The notes: generated by a model from the letters alone, not told the origin. Positions 1 through 8,016 are shown, counted from the first letter of the stretch. The stretch: DNA of 19,743 nucleotides from Firmicutes bacterium UBA5766 (GCA_002418775.1 DIEU01000071.1:1-19743), one strand, 5' to 3'. Numbers and translations are program-made.

Positions 1-375
1 ATTAAATAGGGCTGTGAATAGTAACGTGGCAAGACCGTTTTTAATTGAAATGCCGAGTACTTTCGTGTCTTTGGGGATTACTTTGAAAGCATTTTCAGTT
101 AACGGTTGACTATTGATTAATTCCTCCAGAGCAGCTCTGGCTACCTGGGTTGTTTTAGGTATGGTATGTTCTTCACGGACCAGAAATAATTCCGTGCCAG
201 TATCTTTAAGAAAGTACAGCGCAACCTGCATTGTTTCCGGTTTTTTCTCTTTCGGGACATTGTAAGGAGTACCTTGTGTTCCTTTTTTGTCGGATGTCGC
301 GCAGCCGACAAAACAGGCGCAGATTATAAAACATAAAAAAAGATCAACGAAGATTCTTGTAAAAGATCTTTTCAA
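1..375 (-). CDS. GerMN-domain lipoprotein, 3' end outside window
   Basis: Partial gene read leftwards off the window edge; the first 125 residues are visible. It starts at a TTG (373-375) preceded by AAGGGGCG about 7 bases upstream. The N-terminus is basic (MKRSFTR), then a hydrophobic stretch ending in the lipobox FVGC, so the product is probably exported and lipid-anchored at the Cys near residue 25. The mature part includes a segment (KKPETMQVALYFLKDTGTEL) followed by alternating strands and VIPKDTKVLGISIKNGLAT, which fits the GerMN domain found in sporulation/germination lipoproteins and in the LpqB group. By family, such proteins act at the cell envelope in spore formers. The exact role is not visible here. 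I am confident of the reading frame and lipoprotein nature, fairly confident of the GerMN call. Confidence 0.72.
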   Translation of the reverse strand, partial: MKRSFTRIFVDLFLCFIICACFVGCATSDKKGTQGTPYNVPKEKKPETMQVALYFLKDTGTELFLVREEHTIPKTTQVARAALEELINSQPLTENAFKVIPKDTKVLGISIKNGLATLLFTALFN

Positions 376-472
376 GCAGGATCGCCCCTTTAACGCAAAT
401 CTTTCCTTCAGTCCTAATTATAATTAGTATATCTTAAACTTGCCGGTTATAGTAAGGTATTTGAAAACAAAC

Positions 473-499
473 GGGGGAGGCAGGTATTATAGCTCCCCC
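473..499 (-). terminator. possible terminator after kdp remnant
   Basis: GGGGGAG at 473-479 pairs with CTCCCCC at 493-499 around a 13-base loop. Read on the minus strand the stem is followed by GTTTGTTTT, a weak U-rich tail. It lies between the kdp remnant (593-891) and the GerMN gene, both on the minus strand, so it could end kdp transcription. Confidence 0.4.
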
Positions 500-592
500 A
501 AATAAATAAAGCGGTGGCCTTTGCTTATAATATACGTATATTTCATTTTGGATTTGGGGGTGGGAAAAATAAAAAATTTAAGAAAAAGTATT

Positions 593-808
593 TTACAGCA
601 ATCTGTAGCCTACTCCCGGTTCGGTGATAATATGGCGGGGACGTGAAGGGTCGCTTTCAATATTAAGGCGCAGTTGTCTGCTGTAAACGCGCAAGGTCCG
701 TTTATTTGTATAGACACTGAGCATGAAGGCGCCGAACGGAACGGCCAGCAGGGTAAGCAGGATTACAAAAAGCAGCAGCTGAAAAATGTCGCTGACAGGA
801 AACATCAT
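593..808 (-). pseudogene. kdpA start fused in frame to kdpE end
   Basis: A 71-residue reading frame made of two unrelated halves. Residues 1-38 are the N-terminal membrane helix of KdpA, the K+-translocating subunit of the KdpFABC ATPase (DIFQLLLFVILLTLLAVPFG). Residues from about 38 to 71 are the extreme C-terminus of the OmpR-type DNA-binding domain of KdpE (LRVYSRQLRLNIESDPSRP, then the winged-helix end HIITEPGVGYRLL). The junction lies at the Thr near residue 38. Everything that normally lies between (rest of kdpA, kdpB, kdpC, kdpD, most of kdpE) is absent. It follows kdpF with a 4-base overlap, as an intact kdpA would. No transport or regulatory function is expected from this fusion. The alternative is a misassembly that collapsed the operon. 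Confidence 0.85.
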
Positions 809-891
809 AACACCTCCGCTTTAATAAGACAGTAAACAAGATAAGCAAGCATCGCCGCGGATAACACCCCGCCAAAAATAAAGTCTGTCAA
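805..891 (-). CDS. kdpF: KdpF, small subunit of K+-transporting ATPase
   Basis: A 28-residue single-helix membrane peptide starting at TTG (889-891) with AGGAGG a few bases upstream. It begins MTDFIFGGVL, continues with a hydrophobic helix and ends LIKAEVL, which closely fits KdpF, the small lipid-like stabilising subunit of the KdpFABC high-affinity potassium pump. Its stop overlaps the ATG ATG of the next frame (kdpA start), the usual kdpF-kdpA arrangement. The gene itself looks intact, but its partners are missing from this locus, so it is probably a relic unless kdpABC survive elsewhere. It is too short for routine gene callers. Confidence 0.75.
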   Translation of the reverse strand: MTDFIFGGVLSAAMLAYLVYCLIKAEVL

Positions 892-1098
892 TATTTAGCC
901 TCCTTACGTCTTATTCATTTATTCTGCGCCGCCCAGGTTTGTTAATTCATTTTCTGTTTCTATATTAGCTCTGTTAGGCATAAAAAAGGGATCAAGAAGA
1001 CTTGCAAAGATATAAAAAATATATAAAGATTAATAGCAGCGGATTATACGCATTAAAGGTATTTTTAAACTTATCGGGAATTGCCCGGTGAGAGATTT

Positions 1099-2787
1099 AT
1101 GGAGGTTTTTTTAAGCTTGCCTGTCTACTCTTTTGATGGGAACGATTTAAAAATAATGCTTCGGGGAGCTGTTGACCTGCTTGGAGAATCGAAAGGGGAA
1201 ATCGATTCCCTGAATGTCTTTCCCGTGCCGGACGGGGACACCGGGACAAATATGTTCAACAGTCTGAGGAGCGCGGTCCGTGAAGCCGAAAGCGCCGACA
1301 CGGAGAAGATTAGCCTTGTCGCGGCTGCGGCCGCAAGGGGATGCCTGCTGGGCGCCAGGGGAAATTCTGGCGTAATCCTCTCACAGTTTTTAAGCGGTTT
1401 TGCCGGTATCCTGAAAGACAGAGACACAGCCACGGCTCAGGATATTGCACGCGCATTCAGGGAAGGAGCGGTTTTTGCCCGGCAGGCAGTTATGAACCCG
1501 GTCGAGGGAACTATTCTTACGGTATTCCAAAAATCAGCCGAAGGCGCCGGAGCAGCAACTACGCAAAGCGACGACCTGCTCAGGCTCCTGGTTTCCATCT
1601 TAAAAAAAGTTTTCCTGGCGTTAAAAGAAACGCCGGATCAGCTTGAAATCCTGAAAGAAGCGGGAGTGGTGGATGCAGGCGGCAAAGGTTTTGTCGTCAT
1701 CTTGGAAGGTATGCTGCAGGCTTTAAAAAAAGCTTCCCCATCTTCTTCAAAGGAAACCATGCTGGCGGCTGAAGAAAGGGAATCTTTGTTTAAAGGCGAC
1801 CCACAGCTTATGAATACCACATATGACAAGATCGGGTTTGCTTACTGCACCGAATTTTTAATCAAAGGTAAAGAGATACCGGTTGACAAAATAAAAGATG
1901 AACTTGCCGGCCTTGGTGATTCGATGCTTGTTGTGGGGAATGAAGGAATAGCAAGGGTCCATATTCACACCAACCATCCCGGTACCATTCTGGAAAACTG
2001 CCTCTTATACGGCCTTATTGATAACATAAAAATAAATAATATGCTCGAACAGAGCAAAGCGCTGCTGAATATGCCGGCGGAAGAAACAGCCGGACCAAAA
2101 AGCGAAAGTACCGGCGGGGAAAGCTGGAACAGGAATTATGCCGTTGTATCTGTCGTATCTGGAGACGGTTTGAAACAAATCATGAAGAGCCTTGGCGTTG
2201 ATGTAATAATACCGGGTGGGCAGACGCTTAACCCGAGCACCGGGGAGATCTTTAACGCTATCGAAGAAGCGCCGGGTCAGAGTGTTATTGTGCTGCCTAA
2301 TAACAAGAATGTTATTCTTTCGGCAAAACAGGCGGGTGAAGCGTCCGCCAAGGACGTTGTTGTAGTCCCTTCCAGGACTGTTGCCCAGGGTATTGCAGCC
2401 CTGCTGCAGCTTGACAGGGAAGACAGCTCTGATCAAGCGGTCCTGAAAATGAATTCCGCTCTGTCTTCCGTTTCGTCGGGTGAAATTGCCTTCGCTGTTC
2501 GTGAGACAGTTTATAACGGGCTTAAAATAAACAAGGGTGATCTGATCGGTATCTGGAACGGTGAACTGAAGTCAGCCGGCAAAGAACTTGGAACAGTACT
2601 GGCCGATCTATTATCCAAAGGAGTAGACGGGGAAGGAAGGCTGATTACCTTCTACTATGGTGATTCCGTCGAAAGAACTAAGATTGAGAATATTGCAGCA
2701 GAGATTAACCTGCGGCATCCGTCCTGGGAATTGGAGATCCATTACGGCGGGCAGCCGGTGTACGAGTTGATAATTTCTGCAGAGTGA
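1099..2787 (+). CDS. fakA: FakA-like fatty acid kinase (DhaL/DAK2 domain)
   Basis: A 562-residue protein of the YloV/FakA family, which phosphorylates fatty acids bound to a DegV-type carrier so that exogenous fatty acids can enter phospholipid synthesis. The N-terminal DhaL kinase domain (about residues 10-205) shows the nucleotide/Mg signature NVFPVPDGDTGTNM with its Asp pair near 45-47, and ARGNSGVILSQFL. A middle domain includes YCTEFLIKG and HIHTNHPG, and a C-terminal domain runs from about residue 345. I prefer ATG at 1099 because GGTGAG lies just upstream and the family starts close to the DhaL domain; an in-frame TTG at 1081 would add six residues and has a poorer ribosome site. The degV gene follows after 20 bases, which supports a FakA-FakB pair acting in the cytoplasm. 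Confidence 0.88.
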   Translation: MEVFLSLPVYSFDGNDLKIMLRGAVDLLGESKGEIDSLNVFPVPDGDTGTNMFNSLRSAVREAESADTEKISLVAAAAARGCLLGARGNSGVILSQFLSGFAGILKDRDTATAQDIARAFREGAVFARQAVMNPVEGTILTVFQKSAEGAGAATTQSDDLLRLLVSILKKVFLALKETPDQLEILKEAGVVDAGGKGFVVILEGMLQALKKASPSSSKETMLAAEERESLFKGDPQLMNTTYDKIGFAYCTEFLIKGKEIPVDKIKDELAGLGDSMLVVGNEGIARVHIHTNHPGTILENCLLYGLIDNIKINNMLEQSKALLNMPAEETAGPKSESTGGESWNRNYAVVSVVSGDGLKQIMKSLGVDVIIPGGQTLNPSTGEIFNAIEEAPGQSVIVLPNNKNVILSAKQAGEASAKDVVVVPSRTVAQGIAALLQLDREDSSDQAVLKMNSALSSVSSGEIAFAVRETVYNGLKINKGDLIGIWNGELKSAGKELGTVLADLLSKGVDGEGRLITFYYGDSVERTKIENIAAEINLRHPSWELEIHYGGQPVYELIISAE

Positions 2788-2807
2788 GGCTTGAAAGGAG
2801 AAAACTC

Positions 2808-3656
2808 TTGCAAAAGCTGCATATTGTTACAGACAGCACGGCTGACCTGCCTGAAACTTTGGTCAAGGAATATGATATCACGGTAGTGCCGCTGCATGTT
2901 ATTTTTGGATCGGACGAGTCATACTTAGACGGCGTGGAAATTTCAACCGCTGAATTTTACAGGCGACAGAAGCAATCAAAGGAACTTTCCAGTACCTCCC
3001 AGCCTACGCCGGCTGAATTTGCATCTGTATATCAAAAACTGGCCGGTTCCGGCGAAAGCATTATCTCCATTCACATTTCCTCGGGATTGAGCGGAACTGT
3101 GCAGTCGGCCAACCTGGCATCCCGCATGGTTGAGGGAGCGGACATAGAAGTGATAGATTCCGGGGCCGTCAGTATGAGTCTTGGAATTATCGTCCTGGAG
3201 GCGGCCAAATGCGCTCGGGAAGGCAAAAACAAGCAGGAAGTCATCGGCGTGATCAGGAAGACAGTTGAAAAGATGGGGATCTTCTTTGTAGTGGAAACAC
3301 TGGAATATCTGGCCAGAGGGGGCAGAATAGGCAAAGCGCAGTCCTTCCTGGGGACTGTCTTGAACATCCGGCCCATCTGCACTATAAGGGAAGGGATTAT
3401 TCATCCATACGAAAAAGTTCGGGGGAAAACCAAATCGATCGATCGACTTGTCCAAATTGTTTCGGAAAGAGCGGTTCAAAGGCCGGTTATCTGTTCTTTT
3501 ATTCACAGCGCCGACCCTGCCGGTCTTGAAGAACTTCGTACGAAAGCCGCAGCAAAGCTAAACCTTCTTTATCCCCCTATTGAATCTGAACTTGGGGCTG
3601 TCGTAGGAACGCATGCCGGGCCCGGAGTGCTCGGAATTGTATTTTTACCCGTCTGA
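2808..3656 (+). CDS. DegV family fatty-acid-binding protein (FakB-like)
   Basis: A 282-residue DegV-fold protein. DegV/FakB proteins hold a fatty acid in a buried pocket and present its carboxylate to the FakA kinase. Visible family marks are the N-terminal HIVTDSTADLP, the TSQPTPAEF block near residues 63-71, HISSGLSGT, and the C-terminal HAGPGVLGIVF, where the His-Gly segment helps hold the ligand head group. I choose TTG at 2808 because AAGGAG lies 7 bases upstream and this gives the normal family N-terminus; a GTG at 2784 overlapping the fakA stop would add eight unusual residues. It lies directly behind fakA, probably co-transcribed. Its end overlaps the convergent reductase gene by 12 bases. 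The fatty acid preference cannot be read from sequence. Confidence 0.88.
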   Translation: MQKLHIVTDSTADLPETLVKEYDITVVPLHVIFGSDESYLDGVEISTAEFYRRQKQSKELSSTSQPTPAEFASVYQKLAGSGESIISIHISSGLSGTVQSANLASRMVEGADIEVIDSGAVSMSLGIIVLEAAKCAREGKNKQEVIGVIRKTVEKMGIFFVVETLEYLARGGRIGKAQSFLGTVLNIRPICTIREGIIHPYEKVRGKTKSIDRLVQIVSERAVQRPVICSFIHSADPAGLEELRTKAAAKLNLLYPPIESELGAVVGTHAGPGVLGIVFLPV

Positions 3657-5420
3657 TTCCTGACGAGAGTGCTCCAACTCGAAAGGCCAGGCAGACAGGC
3701 CCCCTTCCATAAATTTTACGTCTGTAAACCCGTGCTCTTGAAGAATTAGCTGAGCTTCGTATGAGCTTAGGCCGTTTTTACAGAATATTATTATCTCTTT
3801 CTCCCGGGAAACTTCGCCGGTGCGCTCGCGAAGCTGGTCGAGCGGAATTAAAAAAGTTTTCTTGTATGGCAGGCCAACATCCTGAAACTCCTTGGGGGAG
3901 CGTACGTCAAGGAAAATCTTGTATGGCAGGCCAACATCCTGAAACTCCCTGGGGGAGCGTACGTCAAGAAAAATTAAGTCGTCATTGCGATCGATCTTTT
4001 CTTTAACTTCCAACGGACTGATGGAATTAGCCAATCCCGCCATCTTGTTGCGCAGGGAGTTTGCGGCGTGCGCAAGCGGATCAATAGCGGTGGAAAATGC
4101 AGGCGCGTAAGCAAGGTCCAGTGAAGCTAACTGATCCACAGTCGCCCCCAGGGTAATTGCGCAGGCTAGAACATCAATCCTTTTATTGGCGTCACCAGGT
4201 CCGACAATCTGTGCGCCCAGAACCTTTCTTGTCCTCCGGCAGGCCAATAGTTTGATAATTATAAAATTGCTCTGTTTAATATAATGCTCCCGGTCAGATT
4301 CCGCAGCAATTATGGAAACTGGCTCAAAGCCCAGTTTGACAGCCTCTTTTTCTGTAAGCCCTGTTCTCGCAACAGTATAATCAAACATCTTCAGGATGGA
4401 CGTTGCCGTAGTCCCGAGAAATCTGTCTTCTCCGCCGGTTATGTTGTCGCCGATTACCCGGCCCTGCCTGTTAGCCATAGACCACATTGGCGTATAAACA
4501 TGCTGAGCGGAAACAATATTAATGCTTTCTGCGCAGTCTCCGCCGGCGTATATGTCAGGGTCGCTTGTCTGCAGGCGGTCATTTACCAGAATGGCTCCGT
4601 TGGGACCCAGAGCCAGCCCCGCATTTTCAGCCAGTTCGACATTGGGGCGCACGCCAGTAGAAACTATGACAAGATCGGCTTCAAAGGTTCCGCTTTGTGT
4701 AACCACTTTTTTGACGAATCCTTCGTCTCCCTCTAGCCGCAGCACTTTTTCGGAGAGGAATAAATTCACACCGCCGGTACGAAGCCGTTTCTCTACCAAG
4801 AAAGCCATATCCGTGTCGAGAAGACCGGGAAGAATATGATCCTTTACTTCAAAAATGGCAATCTCAATATTATCTCTTCTTGTTGTGATAAAAGTTTCGG
4901 CCAGTTGAATGCCGATCATTCCGCCACCTATAATGGCCAGTTTTTTTGTCTTTCCACTTTCAAGAAACGCTTTTACAGCCTGAGCGTCTTCAATATTCTT
5001 CAAGGTATACACATTTTTTAAATCAAGGCCGGGGACAGGCGGGAGCGCTGGTCTGCTGCCTGTTGCAATAACCAGCTTGTCATAAGGGATAACTTCTACC
5101 GCGCAGGTTGACAGATTGGTTATGTGCACAGTTTTGGCAGCACGATCTATTGAATCAGCGTGCATCCCAGTAAGAACTTTGACGTTCTTTATTGCCTTGA
5201 AAAAAGCAGCGTCTCTGAGGACACCGAGAGACATAGACGTAAGCTTGGTATGTTCCTTGACCAGACTGCTGTCGGAAGTAGGAATGCCGCATCCAGCGTA
5301 GGAAAGGAAGCCCCCTTGTTCAATAATAGTTATCTGGGCGTCTTTATCCAGGCGCCGGGCTCTTGCCGCCGCTTTCGGCCCTGTCGCCACACCGCCGATA
5401 ATAACAATCTGCAGACCCAT
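3645..5420 (-). CDS. CoA-disulfide reductase / NADH oxidase with rhodanese domain
   Basis: A 591-residue flavoprotein of the pyridine nucleotide-disulfide reductase class III group. The N-terminal FAD site is IVIIGGVATGPKAAARARRL, the redox-active Cys is C44 in SYAGCGIP, the NAD(P) site is KLAIIGGGMIGIQLAE, and a second FAD motif is IYAGGDCAES. After the dimerisation domain (to about residue 455) comes a rhodanese domain with catalytic Cys near 547 (IIIFCKNGLSS). Family members reduce CoA disulfide, persulfide or polysulfide, or act as NADH oxidase. AGGAGGTGATCT precedes the ATG. Residues about 483-520 hold two nearly identical 19-residue copies (FLDVRSP[R/K]EFQDVGLPYK) from a tandem DNA duplication, so the rhodanese domain has an extra segment next to its first strand and may fold poorly. 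The substrate is not decided by sequence alone. Confidence 0.85.
   Translation of the reverse strand: MGLQIVIIGGVATGPKAAARARRLDKDAQITIIEQGGFLSYAGCGIPTSDSSLVKEHTKLTSMSLGVLRDAAFFKAIKNVKVLTGMHADSIDRAAKTVHITNLSTCAVEVIPYDKLVIATGSRPALPPVPGLDLKNVYTLKNIEDAQAVKAFLESGKTKKLAIIGGGMIGIQLAETFITTRRDNIEIAIFEVKDHILPGLLDTDMAFLVEKRLRTGGVNLFLSEKVLRLEGDEGFVKKVVTQSGTFEADLVIVSTGVRPNVELAENAGLALGPNGAILVNDRLQTSDPDIYAGGDCAESINIVSAQHVYTPMWSMANRQGRVIGDNITGGEDRFLGTTATSILKMFDYTVARTGLTEKEAVKLGFEPVSIIAAESDREHYIKQSNFIIIKLLACRRTRKVLGAQIVGPGDANKRIDVLACAITLGATVDQLASLDLAYAPAFSTAIDPLAHAANSLRNKMAGLANSISPLEVKEKIDRNDDLIFLDVRSPREFQDVGLPYKIFLDVRSPKEFQDVGLPYKKTFLIPLDQLRERTGEVSREKEIIIFCKNGLSSYEAQLILQEHGFTDVKFMEGGLSAWPFELEHSRQESDG
3861..3974. 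repeat. 57-bp tandem duplication in rhodanese domain
   Basis: Two adjacent 57-base copies, 3861-3917 and 3918-3974, differ at only two positions (3892 T versus 3949 C, and 3912 G versus 3969 A). The unit is a multiple of three, so the reductase frame is kept and 19 residues are doubled. Confidence 0.97.
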
Positions 5421-5464
5421 CCTAAGATCACCTCCTGCGAACTATTAAGTTAATATTCTGCAAA

Positions 5465-5494
5465 ATAAAACGATTTCCTTCCGCAACTCGTCAA
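5465..5494 (-). promoter_or_regulatory. possible sigma-A promoter of the reductase gene
   Basis: On the minus strand TTGACG (5489-5494) is followed after 18 bases by TTTTAT (5465-5470), about 45 bases upstream of the reductase start. The -35 match is good, the -10 match is mediocre. Confidence 0.35.
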
Positions 5495-5556
5495 ATTATT
5501 ACAAGGAAAAAGCAGGAAACACCTTAAATGAGATAGAATCAAAAAAAGCGAATGTA

Positions 5557-6548
5557 TTGACAACAGCCTTTGCCGGGCTGAAAAAATCCGGGGTGTTTCT
5601 TTTGAAACCTGAAGAAAAGGCCAGAGTAGTAATTGACAGCCTTCTGAAAGCTGCCGGCTGGGATATTCAGGATTTAAATAACTTCACCCTGGGGGCTTCC
5701 CTGGGTGTGGCTGTGCGTTTTTTTCCTTTAAAAAGTGGTGAAGCAGATTATTTACTTTTTGTAGACAGAAAGGCTGCCGGTGTAATTGAGGCTAAACCTT
5801 TCGGCACTACTTTAAGCGGGGTTGCGGAACAATCGGAAAAATACCTGACTGGTGTACCGGATAATTTACCGAATATACAGTTGCCCTTACCGTTTGCCTA
5901 TGAGAGTACAGGAATTGAAACATTCTTCAGGGATTTAAGAGATCCGGAACCGCAGGCTAGAAGAGTTTTTTCTTTTTATAAACCGGAAACCCTCCTGGAT
6001 TGGCTCTCTCAGGGTGACACAGTAAGGGCGAGGTTAAAGAATATGCCTGTCCTAGTCAGGGAAGGGCTATGGGATTGTCAGTATGACGCGATCAGTAACC
6101 CGGAGGTTTCCTTTGCGGACGCCAAACCAAGGGCGATTATCCAGATGGCAAGGCCAACGTCCTTCTCTTCGATAGGAAACCAGCAAGTGAGAAACCCTGG
6201 ATGGAAAAACTCTGGATTTATGATCTGCGGACCAACAAGCATTATACCCTCAGAACAAACCAACTGGCTGATCAGGACCTGGAAGACTTTATTAAATGCT
6301 ATAATCCTGAAAACAGGCATGAGCGGCAGGAAATGGATCGCTTTAAGGTCTTTACATATGAAGATTTAATGCAGCGCGACAAGGTCAGCCTGGATATCTT
6401 CTGGCTGAAAGATGACAGCCTTGAGGATTCCGAGAACCTTCCTGATCCGAACGTCCTCGTCCAGGAAATAATCGAAAATCTTGAAACTGCGCTGGAACAG
6501 TTCAGCAGCATGCTTACTGCGCTTGAAACCGAACCAGATAAAAATTAA
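5557..6548 (+). pseudogene. hsdR N-terminus fused to hsdM C-terminus (type I restriction remnant)
   Basis: The first 190 or so residues are the N-terminus of an EcoEI-type HsdR restriction subunit: the PD-(D/E)XK nuclease core (EADYLLFVDRKAAGVIEAKP, with Asp and the Glu-x-Lys pair) and the stretch up to PRAIIQMA. Intact proteins then continue TGAGKT, the Walker A of the DNA-translocating motor. Here, at about 6145-6155, the sequence switches to the C-terminal region of HsdM, the adenine methyltransferase, in another frame: GKANVLLFDRKPASEKPW, then KLWIYDLRTNKHYTL up to the stop at 6546-6548. The whole motor, and the catalytic part of HsdM, are missing. In-frame starts are TTG 5557 and TTG 5602; the latter (MKPEEKAR) fits the family better. 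No restriction activity is expected, though a nuclease-domain fragment could be made. Confidence 0.88.
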
Positions 6549-6575
6549 TATTCCCTTTTCCTGGTTTTCTTATTG
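6492..6575. repeat. hsdM tail direct repeat, copy 1
   Basis: 84 bases covering the last 18 codons of hsdM plus downstream sequence; they match 7933-8016 with about nine differences. The two copies flank the NERD gene in direct orientation. Confidence 0.9.
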
Positions 6576-6722
6576 TGGAGGACAAGGCCCCGTTTCCTCC
6601 AGGTAAGGTTAAACACGTTACACGCAAATGCACAGATGAAGATTTTAATAAGCCTATGGAAGCTGTTAGCCCAAGCCTCAGAGACCTGATGTTGAAAATG
6701 GGTACGGCTTCTGTCTTGCAGA

Positions 6723-7677
6723 ATGGCGATGATCGAAGTGGGACTGTTTGATAAAATCAAGGGTCCGATATTTTATAAGGATGATAGCGAAGCGGAATGG
6801 CAGCTCGAAGTTTTAAAGGAGCTTAAGCAAACTGCTTCTGGTGAAATTACTGATACCATTGAAAAGGAAATACGTCTAGTCGAAGCCGGAATTGCCGGTG
6901 AAAAACAAGTTCGCTTTGAGTTGGAGAACAGCCATATTCCGATGTATGTGCTTCATGATTTATTTTACGAATATGAGGGCCTTACCGCACAAATTGATTA
7001 CCTGATTATTACTCGGAAATATCAGTTTGTGATTGAATGCAAAAACCTTTACGGCAATATAGAGATTAACAGTAACGGCGATTTTATACGCACATTCTCC
7101 TATGGCCGCCACTCTAAAAAAGAAGGAATCTATTCTCCTGTCACACAGAACAGACGTCATCTTGAATTGATTAAGCAGATACGCGGTGCGGAAAAAAATG
7201 CGTTGCTCCAGATCGTATTCGAGAAGAATTTCTATAACAACTACCGTTCGGTTGTCGTATTGGCCAACCCGAAAACGATGCTCAATGCAAAGTTTGCCAA
7301 GAAGGAAGTACGCAATCAGGTTATCCGTGCAGACCAACTGGCTGAATATATCCGGAAGGTAGATGCCGAGCCGGACGCTATGTCGTTTAACGAAAAGCAC
7401 ATGGAAAATCTGGCGCAGTTCTTTGTAAGCATTCACAAACAGCCTAAAGCGGACTATACAGAGAAATTCCGCATTTTGGTCAACAAAACTTGAAGTATAT
7501 CCATCAGGCGAAGTACAAAGTGGGCCTGATGTCGAGAGCAATCAGGACGTGATTATCTGCCCGAAGTGCGGAGCACCGATGGTCCGGCGCAAGGCTAACA
7601 AAGGATCAAATGCTGGAAATGAATTCTATGGCTGCTCGAAATTTCCGAAGTGCCGAGGGATCGTGAATGTTCAATAA
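6723..7677 (+). pseudogene. NERD-domain protein with topoisomerase-type zinc finger, frameshifted
   Basis: The first frame (6723-7493, 256 residues) holds a nuclease-related domain (NERD): GIAGEKQVRFEL, then QIDYLIITRKYQFVIECKNL with the Asp and Glu-x-Lys residues of a restriction-endonuclease-like fold. It stops at 7493. The +1 frame, open from before 7486, continues LEVYPSGEVQ and then a four-Cys zinc ribbon (CPKCGAPMVRRK, later YGCSKFPKCRG) of the topoisomerase I C-terminal type, ending at 7675-7677. Known NERD proteins often carry such a tail, so this is one gene broken by a single extra base, most simply in the AAAA run near 7485-7488. The start is uncertain: ATG 6723 or 6729, or GTG 6738 (MGLFDKIKGP), none with a good ribosome site. 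It lies between two hsdM tails. The substrate is unknown. Confidence 0.8.
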
Positions 7678-7813
7678 CTTTTAAATTTCCCTATACTTTT
7701 TAAGTATTCCTCGGCCGCTGATTTTGCAGGGTTAGCAAACTCCTGATCCGGCGGATCGCCAACGACAACTACACAAAACAAACACGGGCTTCAGAAGTCA
7801 GCTATTGACCTTG

Positions 7814-7868
7814 AAAGCCCTTATTTCAAGTCCTTTTCGGCGCATTTACGCAGGAGAGGGCTTTTTTT
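7814..7868 (+). terminator. possible terminator after NERD gene
   Basis: AAAGCCCT (7814-7821) pairs with AGGGCTTT (7857-7864), followed by more T residues. The intervening loop is long (35 bases), so this is a weak call. Between 7678 and 8086 I see only this hairpin and the second hsdM remnant. Confidence 0.35.
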
Positions 7869-7890
7869 TATCAAATCCTGCACGAACATA

Positions 7891-7989
7891 GACAGGAAAC
7901 CGGCAAGCGAAAAATCGTGGACGAAAAAAACTCTGGAACAGTTCAGCAGTATGCTTACTGCGCTTGAAACCGAACCGGATAAAAACTAA
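7891..7989 (+). pseudogene. second hsdM C-terminal remnant with internal deletion
   Basis: A short frame reads DRKPASEKSWTKK and then jumps directly to LEQFSSMLTALETEPDKN and a stop. The first block matches DRKPASEKPWMEK of the hsdM piece at 6159-6210, and the second block matches its final residues. About 280 bases that lie between these blocks in the first copy are missing. The join falls on CTGGA, which in the longer copy occurs at both ends of the missing part (6212-6216 and 6492-6496). One extra A in the preceding A-run restores the frame. There is no start codon or upstream hsd sequence, so this is only a scar. Confidence 0.8.
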
Positions 7990-8016
7990 CATTCCCATTT
8001 TCCGGCTTTCGTATTG
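7933..8016. repeat. hsdM tail direct repeat, copy 2
   Basis: Direct repeat of 6492-6575 with about nine differences in 84 bases. The similarity continues past the stop codon, so it reflects DNA duplication and not only protein conservation. Confidence 0.9.

Noticed and set aside
919..981. A 20-codon minus-strand frame (MPNRANIETENELTNLGGAE) between kdpF and its upstream region
   Set aside because: No clear ribosome site or homologue known to me; short frames of this length occur by chance. A leader peptide is possible but unsupported.
892..1080. Search for a c-di-AMP or other riboswitch upstream of kdpF
   Set aside because: No conserved ydaO-type core or strong nested pairing could be found.
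2005..2436. 143-codon minus-strand frame inside fakA
   Set aside because: Antisense shadow of a well-supported kinase gene; no recognisable domain.
6575..6751. 58-codon plus frame from GTG, reading VEDKAPFPPGKVKHV and later LMLKMGTASVLQNGDD
   Set aside because: It overlaps the NERD start in another frame, has no ribosome site, and I recognise no family. It could be a gene fragment but I cannot support it.
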